A stretch of DNA of 64,000 bases from NCBI GenBank assembly GCA_951640165.1, contig OX621266.1, forward strand, positions 7,068,001 through 7,132,000, in the 5' to 3' direction. The notes under the pieces were generated by a model. It saw only the letters and a program-made list of their open reading frames with translations, ran no database searches and had not been told where the DNA came from. Shown here piece after piece: positions 30,001-43,900 of the stretch (within the stretch, counting starts at the first letter, position 1; every line of letters starts with the position of its first letter). Made by a program: the position numbers and the translations under genes. This DNA comes from Pseudoips prasinana (lineage: Eukaryota; Arthropoda; Insecta; Lepidoptera; Nolidae).

Positions 30001-30884
30001 AGTATGGAGAAGGGGTATGTAGGCCAATTTTTGAAGTTTTTGTCGTCCGATTTCCGCGAACGGGGTGTCCAGGGACGCGCCTCACCGAGGGCTATACAAA
30101 AACGTTCAAAAGTGGAGGGGTGTTTATGAAAAAAATTTGAAAAAAGGTCCAAAAACCTGTTTTTGCACCAGAATTTATGCCGAAATTTGGGTTATTTAAG
30201 TTATACTGTAACTAATAGGTATGAATTATGCTCCGGGATGCGGCCAGACAGTTGTAGAAGCGATCTAGTCGCTTTTGTCGTACAACTCGGCAACTAATTA
30301 GTGTCAAACGATTAAACAAATGCAATTTTGCGTGTAAAGTGTCTGGTAAACACGGGAAAATCGACTTTCTACAATTTTCCTGGGGCCGGGAGTAAAAATA
30401 TTTTGCCCACACGTTAGGTACAGTCAAAAGACAGATTACAACACAAAAATAATAATCAAAAACGGCCAAAAATTGAAAAATTGTGTTGTAAGTTTATATT
30501 TTCTATTCAACAATTCCGGAGCTTAGGTGCAATTTCTATGTTCTAATTTAGTATGGAGAAGGGGTATGTAGGCCAATTTTTGAAGTTTTTGTCGTCCGAT
30601 TTCCGCGAACGGGGTGTCCAGGGACGCGCCTCACCGAGGGCTATACAAAAACGTTCAAAAGTGGAGGGGTGTTTATGAAAAAAATTTGAAAAAAGGTCCA
30701 AAAACCTGTTTTTGCACCAGAATTTATGCCGAAATTTGGGTTATTTAAGTTATACTGTAACTAATAGGTATGAATTATGCTCCGGGATGCGGCCAGACAG
30801 TTGTAGAAGCGATCTAGTCGCTTTTGTCGTACAACTCGGCAACTAATTAGTGTCAAACGATTAAACAAATGCAATTTTGCGTGT
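27049..30884 (-). repeat. 549-bp satellite array in reverse orientation, about 7 monomers
   Basis: Same monomer as 1-12525 but inverted, reached through a filler of about 7 bp (27049-27055). The copies show slightly more private changes than the left array, for example one deleted base near 29587. It ends at GCGTGTT (about 30884), jumping mid-monomer into the shorter family. Confidence 0.95.
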
Positions 30885-31657
30885 TACCGCGAACGGGGTG
30901 TCCAAGGACGCGCCTCACCAAGGGCTATACAGAAACGATCAAAAAATGCGAAAAGTTCTTGAAAAAAAATTGAAATTTGGTCTAAAAACCTGTTTTTGAA
31001 CCAATTTTTTTGCCGAAATATGGGTTATTCATTTTGCAATTGCAATTAACACTAAAAACCGACTTGCGCTTTTGCGTGTAAATTGCTAAGAAAATACGGT
31101 AAAATCAATTTTGCTTTAATTTTCTTGGGGCCAGAAGAACATATTATTTCGTGCCCACGCGTTATGTATAGTCAGATTACAAATTACAATACAAAAATAT
31201 TTAGTGTAAAGGCTAATATTGCAAAAAATTTGTGATGAATTACAGTTTTCTAAAGAAATGTTCCCGAGCTTAGGTGCAATTTTGTTGTTAAGATTTTGTA
31301 TGAAAATAAACTATTATGCCAATTTTTTGACGTTTCTGTCGTCCGATTACCGCAAACGGGGTGTCCAAGGACGCGCCTTAACAAAGGCTATACAGAAACG
31401 ATCAAAAAAGGAGATGTGTTCTTGAAAAAAAATTGAAATTTGGTCTCAAAACCTGTTTTTGAACCAAATTTTTTGCCGAAATATGGGTTATATATTTTGC
31501 AATTGCAATTAACACGCAGAATCGACTTGCGATTTTGCGTGTAAATTGCTAAGAAAATAAGGGACATCGATTTTCTTTAATTTTCTTGGGGCCGGAAGAA
31601 CATATTATTTCGTGCCCACGCGTTAGGTATAGTCAGATGACAAATTACAATAGTAAG
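30885..31657 (-). repeat. About 462-bp satellite family, reverse orientation block 1
   Basis: Starts ACCGCGAACGGGGTGTCC. It is homologous to the 549-bp unit over most of its length but lacks a segment of roughly 87 bp and is more diverged between copies. It ends in an orientation switch at about 31658. Confidence 0.93.
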
Positions 31658-34600
31658 ATCGGACAACAGAAACTTCAAAAAATTGGCATAATAGTTTATT
31701 TTCATACAAAATCTTAACAACAAAATTGCACCTAAGCTCGGGAACATTTCTTTAGAAAACTGTAATTCATCACAAATTTTTTGCAATATTAGCCTTTACA
31801 CTAAATATTTTTGTATTGTAATTTGTAATCTGACTATACATAACGCGTGGGCACGAAATAATATGTTCTTCTGGCCCCAAGAAAATTAAAGCAAAATTGA
31901 TTTTACCGTATTTTCTTAGCAATTTACACGCAAAACCGCAAGTCGATTCTGCGTGTTAATTGCAATTGCAAAATGAATAACCCATATTTCGGCAAAAAAT
32001 TTGGTTCAAAAACAGGTTTTTAGACAAAATTTCAATTTTTTTTAAAGAACTTTTCGCATTTTTTTATCGTTTCTGTATAGCCCTCGGTGAGGCGCGTCCT
32101 TAGACACCCCGTTTGCGGTAATCGGACGACAGAAACGTCAAAAAATTGGCATAATAGTTTATTTTCATACAAAATCTCAACAACAAAATTGCACCTAAGC
32201 TCGGGAACATTTATTTAGAAAACAGTAATTCATCACACAATTTTTTCAATTTTAGCCTTTACATTAAATATTTTTGTATTGTAATTTGTAATCTGACTAT
32301 ACCTAACGCGTAGGCATGAAATATGTACTCCCGGCCCCAAGAAAATTAAAGAAAATCGATTTTCCCGTATTTTCTTAGCAATTTACACGCAAAAGTGCAA
32401 GTCGGTTTTTAGTGTTAATTGCAATTGCAAAATGAATAACCCATATTTCGGCAAAAAATTTGGTTCAAAAACAGGTTTTTAGACCAAATTTCAATTTTTT
32501 TTTAAGAACACTTCGCATTTTTTGATCGTTTTTGTATAGCCCTCGGTGAGGCGCGTCTTTGGACACCCCGTTTGCGGTAATCGGACGACAGAAACGTCAA
32601 AAAATTGGCATAATAGTTTATTTTCATACAAAATCTTAACAACAAAATTGCACCTAAGCTCGGGAACATTTCTTTAGAAAACAGTAATTCATCACATAAT
32701 TTTTTCAATTTTAGCCTTTACATTAAATATTTTTGTATTGTTATTTGTAATCTGACTATACCTAACGCGTAGGCATGAAATATGTACTCCCGGCCCCAAG
32801 AAAATTAAAGAAAATCGATTTTCCCGTATTTTCTTAGCAATTTACACGCAAAACCGCAAGACGATTCTGCGTGTTAATTGCAATTGTAAAATGAATAACC
32901 CATATTTCGGCAAAAAACTTGGTTCAAAAACAGGTTTTTACACCAAATTTCAAATTTTTTTCAAGGACACCCATTGTTTTTTGATCGTTTCTGTATAGCC
33001 TTTGGTGAGGTGCGTCCCTATAAATCCCGTTCGCGGTAATCGGACGAAAGTACCGTCAAAAAATTGGCATAATAGTTTATTTTCATACAAAATCTTAACA
33101 ACAAAATTGCACCTAAGCTCGGGAACATTTCTTTAGAAAACAGTAATTCATCACACAATTTTTTAAATTTTAGCCTTAACACTAAATATTTTTGTATTGT
33201 AATTTGTAATCTGACTATACCAAACGCGTGGGCACGAAATAATATGTTCTTCCGGCCCCAAGAAAATTAAAGAAAATCGATTGTCCCGTATTTTCTTAGC
33301 AATTTACACGCAAAATCGCAAGTCGATTCTGCGTGTTAATTGCAATTGCAAAATGAATAACCCATATTTCGGCAAAAAATTTGGTTCAAAAACAGGTTTT
33401 GAGACCAAATTTCAATTTTTTTTCAAGAACACATCTCCTTTTTTGATCGTTTCTGTATAGCCTTCGGTGAGGCGCGTCCCCATAAATCCCGTTCGCGTTA
33501 ATCGGACTAAAGTACCGTCAAAAAATTGGCATAATAGTTTATTTTGATACAAAATCTTAACAACAAAATTGCACCTAAGCTCGGGAACATTTCTTTAGAA
33601 AACAGTAATTCATCACACAATTTTTTCAATTTTAGCCTTTACACTAAATATTTCTGTATTGTAATTTGTAATCTGACTATACATAACCCGTGGGCACGAA
33701 AAAATATGTTCTTCCGGCCCCAAGAAAATTAAAGAAAATCGATTGTCCCGTATTTTCTTAGCAATTTACACGCAAAATCGCAAGTCGATTCTGCGTGTTA
33801 ATTGCAATTGCAAAATCAATAACCCATATTTCGGCAAAAAATTTGGTTCCAAAACAGGTTTTTAGACCAAATTTCAATTTTTTTTCAAGAACACTTCGCA
33901 TTTTTGGATAGTTTCTGTATAACCCTTGGTGAGGCGCGTCCTTGGACACCCCGTTCGCGGTAATCGGACAACAGAAACTTCAAAAAATTGGCATTATAGT
34001 TTATTATCATACAAAATCTTAACAACAAAATTGCACCTAAGCTCGGGAACATTTCTTTAGAAAACAGTAATTCATCACACAATTTTTTCAATTTTAGCCT
34101 TTACACTAAATATTTCTGTATTGTAATTTGTAATCTGACTATACATAACCCGTGGGCACGAAAAAATATGTTCTCCTGGCCCCAAGAAAATTAAAGAAAA
34201 TTGATTTTCCCGTATTTTCTTAGCAATTTACACGCAAAATCGCAAGTCGATTCTGCGTGTTAATTGCAATTGCAAAATGAATAACCCATATTTCGGCAAA
34301 AAATTTGGTTCAAAAACAGGTTTTGAGACCAAATTTCAATTTTTTTTCAAGAACACATCTCCTTTTTTGATCGTTTCTGTATAGCCTTTGTTAAGGCGCG
34401 TCCTTGGACACCCCGTTCGCGGTAATCGGACGACAGAAACGTCAAAAAATTGGCATAATAGTTTATTTTCATACAAAATCTTAACAACAAAATTGCACCT
34501 AAGCTCGGGAACATTTATTTAGAAAACAGTAATTCATCACACAATTTTTTCAATTTTAGCCTTTACATTAAATATTTTTGTATTGTAATTTGTAATCTGA

Positions 34601-35257
34601 CTATACCTAACGCGTAGGCATGAAATATGTACTCCCGGCCCCAAGAACATTAAAGAAAATCGATTTTCCCGTATTTTCTTAGCAATTTACACGCAAAAGC
34701 GCAAGTCGGTTTTTAGTGTTAATTGCAATTGCAAAATGAATAACCCATATTTCGGCAAAAAATTTTGTTCAAAAACAGGTTTTTAGACCAAATTTCGATT
34801 TTTTTAAGAACACTTCGCATTTTTTGATCGTTTCTGTATAGCCCTTGGTGAAGCGCGTCCTTGGACACCCCGTTCGCGGTAATCGGACAACAGAAACTTC
34901 AAAAACTTGGCATTATAGTTTATTATCATACAAAATCTTAACAACAAAATTGCACCTAAGCTCGGGAACATTTCTTTAGAAAACAGTAATTCATCACACA
35001 ATTTTTTCAATTTTAGCCTTTACACTAAATATTTTTGTATTGTAATTTGTAATCTGACTGAACCTAACGCGTGGGCACGAAATAAAATGTTCTTCTGGCT
35101 CCAAGAAAATTAAAGAAAATCGATTTTCCCGTATTTTCTTAGCAATTTACACGCAAAAGCGCAAGTCGGTTTTTAGTGTTAATTGCAATTGCAAAATGAA
35201 TAACCCATATTTCGGCAAAAAATTTGGTTCAAAAACAGGTTTTTAGACCAAATTTCA
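31658..35257 (+). repeat. About 462-bp satellite family, forward orientation block
   Basis: About eight monomers in the same sense as the first 549-bp array, with several sequence variants at the position after the CGTTCGCGGTAATCGG segment. It is bounded by inversion junctions on both sides. Confidence 0.93.
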
Positions 35258-37796
35258 ATACAAAAATATTAAATGTAAAGGCTAAAATTGAAAAAATTGT
35301 GTGATGAATTACTGTTTTCTAAAGAAATGTTCCCGAGCTTAGGTGCAATTTAGTTGTTAAGATTTTGTATGAAAATAAACTATTATGCCAATTTTTTGAC
35401 GTTTCTGTCGTCCGATTACCGCGAACGGGGTGTCCAAAGACGCGCCTCACCGAGGGCTATACAGAAACGATCAAAAAATGCGAAAAGTTCTTGAAAAAAA
35501 AATTGAAATTTGGTCTAAAAACCTGTTTTTGAACCAAATTTTTTGCCGAAATATGGGTTATTAATTTTGCAATTGCAATTAACACTAAAAACCGACTTGC
35601 GCTTTTGCGTGTAAATTGCTAAGAAAATACGGGAAAATCGATTTTCTTTAATTTTCTTGGAGCCGGGAGTACATATTTCATGCCTACGCGTTAGGTATAG
35701 TCAGATTACAAATTACAATAAAAAATATTAAGTGTAAAGGCTAAAATTGATAAAATTGTGTGATGAATTACTGTTTTTTAAAGAAATGTTCCCGAGCTTA
35801 GGTGCAATTTTGTTGTTAAGATTTTGTATGAAAATAAACTATTATGCCAATTTTTTGACGTTTCTGTCGTCCGATTACCGCGAACGGGGTGTCCAAGGAC
35901 GCGCCTCACCGAGGGCTATACAGAAACGATAAAAAAATGCGAAAAGTTCTTGAAAAAAAATTGAAATTTGGTCTCAAAACCTGTTTTTGAACCAAATTTT
36001 TTGCCGAAATATGGGTTATTCATTTTGCAATTGCAATTAACACTAAAAACTGACTTGCGCTTTTGCGTGTAAATTGCTAAGAAAATACGGGAAAATCGAT
36101 TTTCTTTAATTTTCTTGGGGCCGGGAGTACATATTTCATGCCTACGCGTTAGGTATAGTCAGATTACAAATTACAATACAAAAATATTAAGTGTAAAGGC
36201 TAAAATTGAAAAAATTGTGTGATGAATTACTGTTTTCTAAAGAAATGTTCCCGAGCTTAGGTGCAATTTTGTTGTTAAGATTTTGTATGAAAATAAACTA
36301 TTATGCCAAGTTTTTGACGTTTCTGTCGTCCGATTACCGCGAACGGGGTGTCCAAGGACGCGCCTTAACAAAGGCTATACAGAAACGATCAAAAAAGGAG
36401 ATGTGTTCTTAAAAAAAAATTGAAATTTGGTCTCAAAACCTGTTTTTGAACCAAATTTTTTGCCGAAATATGGGTTATTCATTTTGCAATTGCAATTAAC
36501 ACGCAGAATCGACTTGCGGTTTTGCGTGTAAATTGCTAAGAAAATACGGGAAAATCAATTTTCTTTAATTTTCTTGGGGCCAGGAGAACATATTTTTTCG
36601 TGCCCACGGGTTATGTATAGTCAGATTACAAATTACAATACAAAAATATTTAGTGTAAAGGCTAAAATTGAAAAAATTGTGTGATGAATTACTGTTTTCT
36701 AAAGAAATGTTCCCGAGCTTAGGTGCAATTTTGTTGTTAAGATTTTGTATGATAATAAACTATAATGCCAATTTTTTTACGGTTCTTTCGTCCGATTACC
36801 GCGAACCGGGTAACCAAGGACGCGCCTCACCAAGGGCTATACAGAAACGATCCAAAAATGCGAAATGTTCTTGAAAAAAAATTGAAATTTGGTCTAAAAA
36901 CCTGTTTTGAACCAAATTTTTTGCCGAAATATGGGTTATTGATTTTGCAATTGCAATTAACACGCAGAATCGACTTGCGATTTTGCGTGTAAATTGCTAA
37001 GAAAATACGGGACAATCGATTTTCTTTAATTTTCTTGGGGCCGGAAGAACATATTATTTCGTGCCCACGCGTTTGGTATAGTCAGACTACAAATTACAAT
37101 ACAAAAATATTTAGTGTAAAGGCTAAAATTGAAAAAATTGTGTGATGAATTACTGTTTTCTAAAGAAATGTTCCCGAGCTTAGGTGCAATTTTGTTGTTA
37201 AGATTTTGTATGAAAATAAACTATTATGCCAATTTTTTGACGTTTCTGTCGTCCGATTACCGCGAACGGGGTGTTCAAGGACGCACCTCACCGAGGGCTA
37301 TACAGAAACGATCAAAAAATGCAAAAAGTTTTCGAAAAAAAATTGAAATTTGGTCTAAAAACCTGTTTTTGAACCAAATTTTTTGCCGAAATATGGGTTA
37401 TTCATTTTGCAATTGCAATTAACACTAAAAACCGACTTGCGCTTTTGCGTGTAAATTGCTAAGAAAATACGGGAAAATCGATTTTCTTTAATTTTCTTGG
37501 AGCCGGGAGTACATATTTCATGCCTACGCGTTAGGTATAGTCAGATTACAAATTACAATACAAAAATATTAAGTGTAAAGGCTAAAATTGATAAAATTGT
37601 GTGATGAATTACTGTTTTTTAAAGAAATGTTCCCGAGCTTAGGTGCAATTTTGTTGTTAAGATTTTGTATGAAAATAAACTATTATGCCAATTTTTTTAC
37701 GTTTCTGTTGTCCAATTACCGCGAACGGGGTGTTCAAGGACGCGCCTCACCGAGGGCTATACAGAAACGATCAAAAAATGCAAAAAGTTCTCGAAA

Positions 37797-40700
37797 AAAA
37801 ATAGAAATTTGGTCTAAAAACCTGTTTTTGAACCAAATTTTTTGCCGAAATATGGGTTATTCATTTTGCAATTGCAATTAACACTAAAAACCGACTTGCG
37901 CTTTTGCGTGTAAATTGCTAAGAAAATACGGTAAAATCAATTTTCTTTAATTTTCTTGGGGCCAGAAGAACATATTATTTCGTGCCCACGCGTTATGTAT
38001 AGTCAGATAACAAATTACAATACAAAAATATTTAGTGTAAAGGCTAATATTGCAAAAAATTTGTGATGAATTACAGTTTTCTAAAGAAATGTTCCCGAGC
38101 TTAGGTGCAATTTTGTTGTTAAGATTTTGTATGAAAATAAACTATTATGCCAATTTTTTGACGTTTCTGTCGTCCGATTACCGCGAACGGGGTGTCCAAG
38201 GACGCGCCTTAACAAAGGCTATACAGAAACGATCAAAAAAGGAGATGTATTCTTGAAAAAAAATTGAAATTTGGTCTCAAAACCTGTTTTTGAACCAAAT
38301 TTTTTGCCGAAATATGGGTTACTCATTTTGCAATTGCAATTAACACTTAAAACCGACTTGCACTTTTGCGTGTAAATTGCTAAGAAAATACGGTAAAATC
38401 AATTTTCTTTAATTTTCTTAGGGCCAGAAGAACATTTTATTTCGTGCTTACGCGTTATGTATAGTCAGATTACAAATAACAATACAAAAATATTTAGTGT
38501 AAAGGCTAAAATTTAAAAAATTGTGTGATGAATTACTGTTTTCTAAAGAAATGTTCCCGAGCTTAGGTGCAATTTTGTTGTTAAGATTTTGTATGAAAAT
38601 AAACTATTATGCCAATTTTTTGACGTTTCTGTCGTCCGATTACCGCGAACGGGGTGTCCAAGGACGCGCCTCACCGAGGGCTATACAGAAACGATCAAAA
38701 AATGCGAAAAGTTCTTGAAAAAAAATTGAAATTTGGTCTAAAAACCTGTTTTTGAACCAAATTTTTTGCCGAAATATGGGTTATTCATTTTGCAATTGCA
38801 ATTAACACTAAAAACTGACTTGCGCTTTTGCGTGTAAATTGCTAAGAAAATACGAGAAAATCGATTTTCTTTAATTTTCTTGGGGCCGGGAGTACATATT
38901 TCATGCCTACGCGTTAGGTATAGTCAGATTACAAATTACAATACAAAAATATTAAGTGTAAAGGCTAAAATTTAAAAAATTGTGTGATGAATTACTGTTT
39001 TCTAAAGAAATGTTCCCGAGCTTAGGTGCAATTTTGTTGTTAAGATTTTGTATGAAAATAAACTATTATGCCAATTTTTTGACGTTTCTGTCGTCCGATT
39101 ACCGCGAACGGGGTGTCCAAGGACGCGCCTTAACAAAGGCTATACAGAAACGATCAAAAAAGGAGATGTGTTCTTGAAAAAAAATTGAAATTTGGTCTCA
39201 GAACCTGTTTTTGAACCAAATTTTTTGCCGAAATATGGGTTATTCATTTTGCAATTGCAATTAACACTAAAAACCGACTTGCACTTTTGCGTGTAAATTG
39301 CTAAGAAAATACGGTAAAATCAATTTTCTTTAATTTTCTTGGGGCCAGAAGAACATATTATTTCGTAAAAATAGAAATTTGGTCTAAAAACCTGTTTTTG
39401 AACCAAATTTTTTGCCGAAATATGGGTTATTCATTTTGCAATTGCAATTAACACTAAAAACCGACTTGCGCTTTTGCGTGTAAATTGCTAAGAAAATACG
39501 GTAAAATCAATTTTCTTTAATTTTCTTGGGGCCAGAAGAACATATTATTTCGTGCCCACGCGTTATGTATAGTCAGATAACAAATTACAATACAAAAATA
39601 TTTAGTGTAAAGGCTAATATTGCAAAAAATTTGTGATGAATTACAGTTTTCTAAAGAAATGTTCCCGAGCTTAGGTGCAATTTTGTTGTTAAGATTTTGT
39701 ATGAAAATAAACTATTATGCCAATTTTTTGACGTTTCTGTCGTCCGATTACCGCGAACGGGGTGTCCAAGGACGCGCCTTAACAAAGGCTATACAGAAAC
39801 GATCAAAAAAGGAGATGTATTCTTGAAAAAAAATTGAAATTTGGTCTCAAAACCTGTTTTTGAACCAAATTTTTTGCCGAAATATGGGTTACTCATTTTG
39901 CAATTGCAATTAACACTTAAAACCGACTTGCACTTTTGCGTGTAAATTGCTAAGAAAATACGGTAAAATCAATTTTCTTTAATTTTCTTAGGGCCAGAAG
40001 AACATTTTATTTCGTGCTTACGCGTTATGTATAGTCAGATTACAAATAACAATACAAAAATATTTAGTGTAAAGGCTAAAATTTAAAAAATTGTGTGATG
40101 AATTACTGTTTTCTAAAGAAATGTTCCCGAGCTTAGGTGCAATTTTGTTGTTAAGATTTTGTATGAAAATAAACTATTATGCCAATTTTTTGACGTTTCT
40201 GTCGTCCGATTACCGCGAACGGGGTGTCCAAGGACGCGCCTCACCGAGGGCTATACAGAAACGATCAAAAAATGCGAAAAGTTCTTGAAAAAAAATTGAA
40301 ATTTGGTCTAAAAACCTGTTTTTGAACCAAATTTTTTGCCGAAATATGGGTTATTCATTTTGCAATTGCAATTAACACTAAAAACTGACTTGCGCTTTTG
40401 CGTGTAAATTGCTAAGAAAATACGAGAAAATCGATTTTCTTTAATTTTCTTGGGGCCGGGAGTACATATTTCATGCCTACGCGTTAGGTATAGTCAGATT
40501 ACAAATTACAATACAAAAATATTAAGTGTAAAGGCTAAAATTTAAAAAATTGTGTGATGAATTACTGTTTTCTAAAGAAATGTTCCCGAGCTTAGGTGCA
40601 ATTTTGTTGTTAAGATTTTGTATGAAAATAAACTATTATGCCAATTTTTTGACGTTTCTGTCGTCCGATTACCGCGAACGGGGTGTCCAAGGACGCGCCT

Positions 40701-40936
40701 TAACAAAGGCTATACAGAAACGATCAAAAAAGGAGATGTGTTCTTGAAAAAAAATTGAAATTTGGTCTCAGAACCTGTTTTTGAACCAAATTTTTTGCCG
40801 AAATATGGGTTATTCATTTTGCAATTGCAATTAACACTAAAAACCGACTTGCACTTTTGCGTGTAAATTGCTAAGAAAATACGGTAAAATCAATTTTCTT
40901 TAATTTTCTTGGGGCCAGAAGAACATATTATTTCGT
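37797..40936 (-). repeat. 1570-bp tandem duplication inside the 462-bp array
   Basis: Positions 37797-39366 recur at 39367-40936 with an exact 1570-bp offset, about 3.4 monomers. The junction (TTTCGT then AAAATAGAAATTTGG) lies mid-monomer, so it arose by duplication out of register. Confidence 0.9.
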
Positions 40937-43900
40937 GCCCACGCGTTATGTATAGTCAGAATACAAATTACAATACAAAAATATTTAGTGTAAAGGCTAA
41001 TATTGCAAAAAATTTATGATGAATTACAGTTTTCTAAAGAAATGTTCCCGAGCTTAGGTGCAATTTTATTGTTAAGATTTTGTATGAAAATAAACTATTA
41101 TGCCAATTTTTTGACGTTTCTGTCGTCCGATTACCGGGAACGGGGTGTATAAGGACGCGCCTTAACAAAGGCTATACAGAAACGATCAAAAAAGGAGATG
41201 TGTTCTTGAAAAAAAATTGAAATTTGGTCTCAAAACCTGTTTTTGAACCAAATTTTTTGCCGAAATATGGGTTATTCATTTTGCAATTGCAATTAACACT
41301 TAAAACCGACTTGCACTTTTGCGTGTAAATTGCTAAGAAAATACGGTAAAATCAATTTTCTTTAATTTTCTTGGGGCCAGAAGAACATTTTATTTCGTGC
41401 TTACGTGTTATGTATAGTCAGATTACAAATTACAATACAAAAATATTTAGTGTAAAGGCTAAAATTGAAAAAATTGTGTGATGAATTACTGTTTTCTAAA
41501 TAAATGTTCCCGAGCTTAGGTGCAATTTTGTTGTTAAGATTTTGTATGAAAATAAACTATTATGCCAATTTTTTGACGTTTCTGTCGTCCGATTACCGCG
41601 AACGGGGTGTCCAAGGACGCGCCTCACCGAGGGCTATACAGAAACGATCAAAAAATGCGAAAAGTTCTTGAAAAAAAATTGAAAATTTTGTCTAAAAACC
41701 TGTTTTTGAACCAAATTTTTTGCCGAAATATGGGTTATTCATTTTGCAATTGCAATTAACACTAAAAACTGACTTGCGCTTTTGCGTGTAAATTGCTAAG
41801 AAAATACGGGAAAATCGATTTTCTTTAATTTTCTTGGGGCCGGGAGTACATATTTCATGCCTACGCGTTAGGTATAGTCAGATTACAAATTACAATACAA
41901 AAATATTAAGTGTAAAGGCTAAAATTGAAAAAATTGTGTGATGAATTACTGTTTTCTAAAGAAATGTTCCCGAGCTTAGGTGCAATTTTGTTGTTAAGAT
42001 TTTGTATGAAAATAAACTATTATGCCAATTTTTTGACGTTTCTGTCGTCCGATTACCGCGAACGGGGTGTCCAAATTTGAAAAAAATTTGAAATTTGGTC
42101 TTAAAACCTGTTTTTGAACCAAATTTTTTGCCGAAATATGGGTTATTCATTTTGCAATTGCAATTAACACTAAAAACCGACTTGCACTTTTGCGTGTAAA
42201 TTGCTAAGAAAATACGGTAAAATCAATTTTCTTTAATTTTCTTGGGGCCAGAAGAACACATTATTTCGTGCCCACGCGTTATGTATAGTCAGATTACAAA
42301 TTACAATACAAAAATATTTAGTGTAAAGGCTAAAATTTTAAAAATTGTGTGATGAATTACTGTTTTCTAAAGAAATGTTCCCGAGCTTAGGTGCAATTTT
42401 GTTGTTAAGATTTTGTATGAAAATAAACTATTATGCCAATTTTTTGACGTTTCTGTCGTCCGATTACCGCGAACGGGGTGTCCAAGGACGCGCCTCACCG
42501 AGGGCTATACAGAAACGATAAAAAAATGCGAAAAGTTCTTGAAAAAAAATTGAAAATTTTGTCTAAAAACCTGTTTTTGAACCAAATTTTTTGCCGAAAT
42601 ATGGGTTATTCATTTTGCAATTGCAATTAACACTAAAAACTGACTTGCGCTTTTGCGTGTAAATTGCTAAGAAAATACGGGAAAATCGATTTTCTTTAAT
42701 TTTCTTGGGGCCGGGAGTACATATTTCATGCCTACGCGTTAGGTATAGTCAGATTACAAATTACAATACAAAAATATTAAGTGTAAAGGCTAAAATTGAA
42801 AAAATTGTGTGATGAATTACTGTTTTCTAAAGAAATGTTCCCGAGCTTAGGTGCAATTTTGTTGTTAAGATTTTGTATGAAAATAAACTATTATGCCAAG
42901 TTTTTGACGTTTCTGTCGTCCGATTACCGCGAACGGGGTGTCCAAGGACGCGCCTTAACAAAGGCTATACAGAAACGATCAAAAAAGGAGATGTGTTCTT
43001 AAAAAAAAATTGAAATTTGGTCTCAAAACCTGTTTTTGAACCAAATTTTTTGCCGAAATATGGGTTATTCATTTTGCAATTGCAATTAACACGCAGAATC
43101 GACTTGCGGTTTTGCGTGTAAATTGCTAAGAAAATACGGGAAAATCAATTTTCTTTAATTTTCTTGGGGCCAGGAGAACATATTTTTTCGTGCCCACGGG
43201 TTATGTATAGTCAGATTACAAATTACAATACAAAAATATTTAGTGTAAAGGCTAAAATTGAAAAAATTGTGTGATGAATTACTGTTTTCTAAAGAAATGT
43301 TCCCGAGCTTAGGTGCAATTTTGTTGTTAAGATTTTGTATGATAATAAACTATAATGCCAATTTTTTTACGGTTCTTTCGTCCGATTACCGCGAACCGGG
43401 TAACCAAGGACGCGCCTCACCAAGGGCTATACAGAAACGATCCAAAAATGCGAAATGTTCTTGAAAAAAAATTGAAATTTGGTCTAAAAACCTGTTTTGA
43501 ACCAAATTTTTTGCCGAAATATGGGTTATTGATTTTGCAATTGCAATTAACACGCAGAATCGACTTGCGATTTTGCGTGTAAATTGCTAAGAAAATACGG
43601 GACAATCGATTTTCTTTAATTTTCTTGGGGCCGGAAGAACATATTATTTCGTGCCCACGCGTTTGGTATAGTCAGATTACAAATTACAATACAAAAATAT
43701 TTAGTGTTAAGGCTAAAATTTAAAAAATTGTGTGATGAATTACTGTTTTCTAAAGAAATGTTCCCGAGCTTAGGTGCAATTTTGTTGTTAAGATTTTGTA
43801 TGAAAATAAACTATTATGCCAATTTTTTGACGTTTCTGTCGTCCGATTACCGCGAACGGGATTTATAGTGACGCGCCTCACCAAAGGCTATACAGAAACG

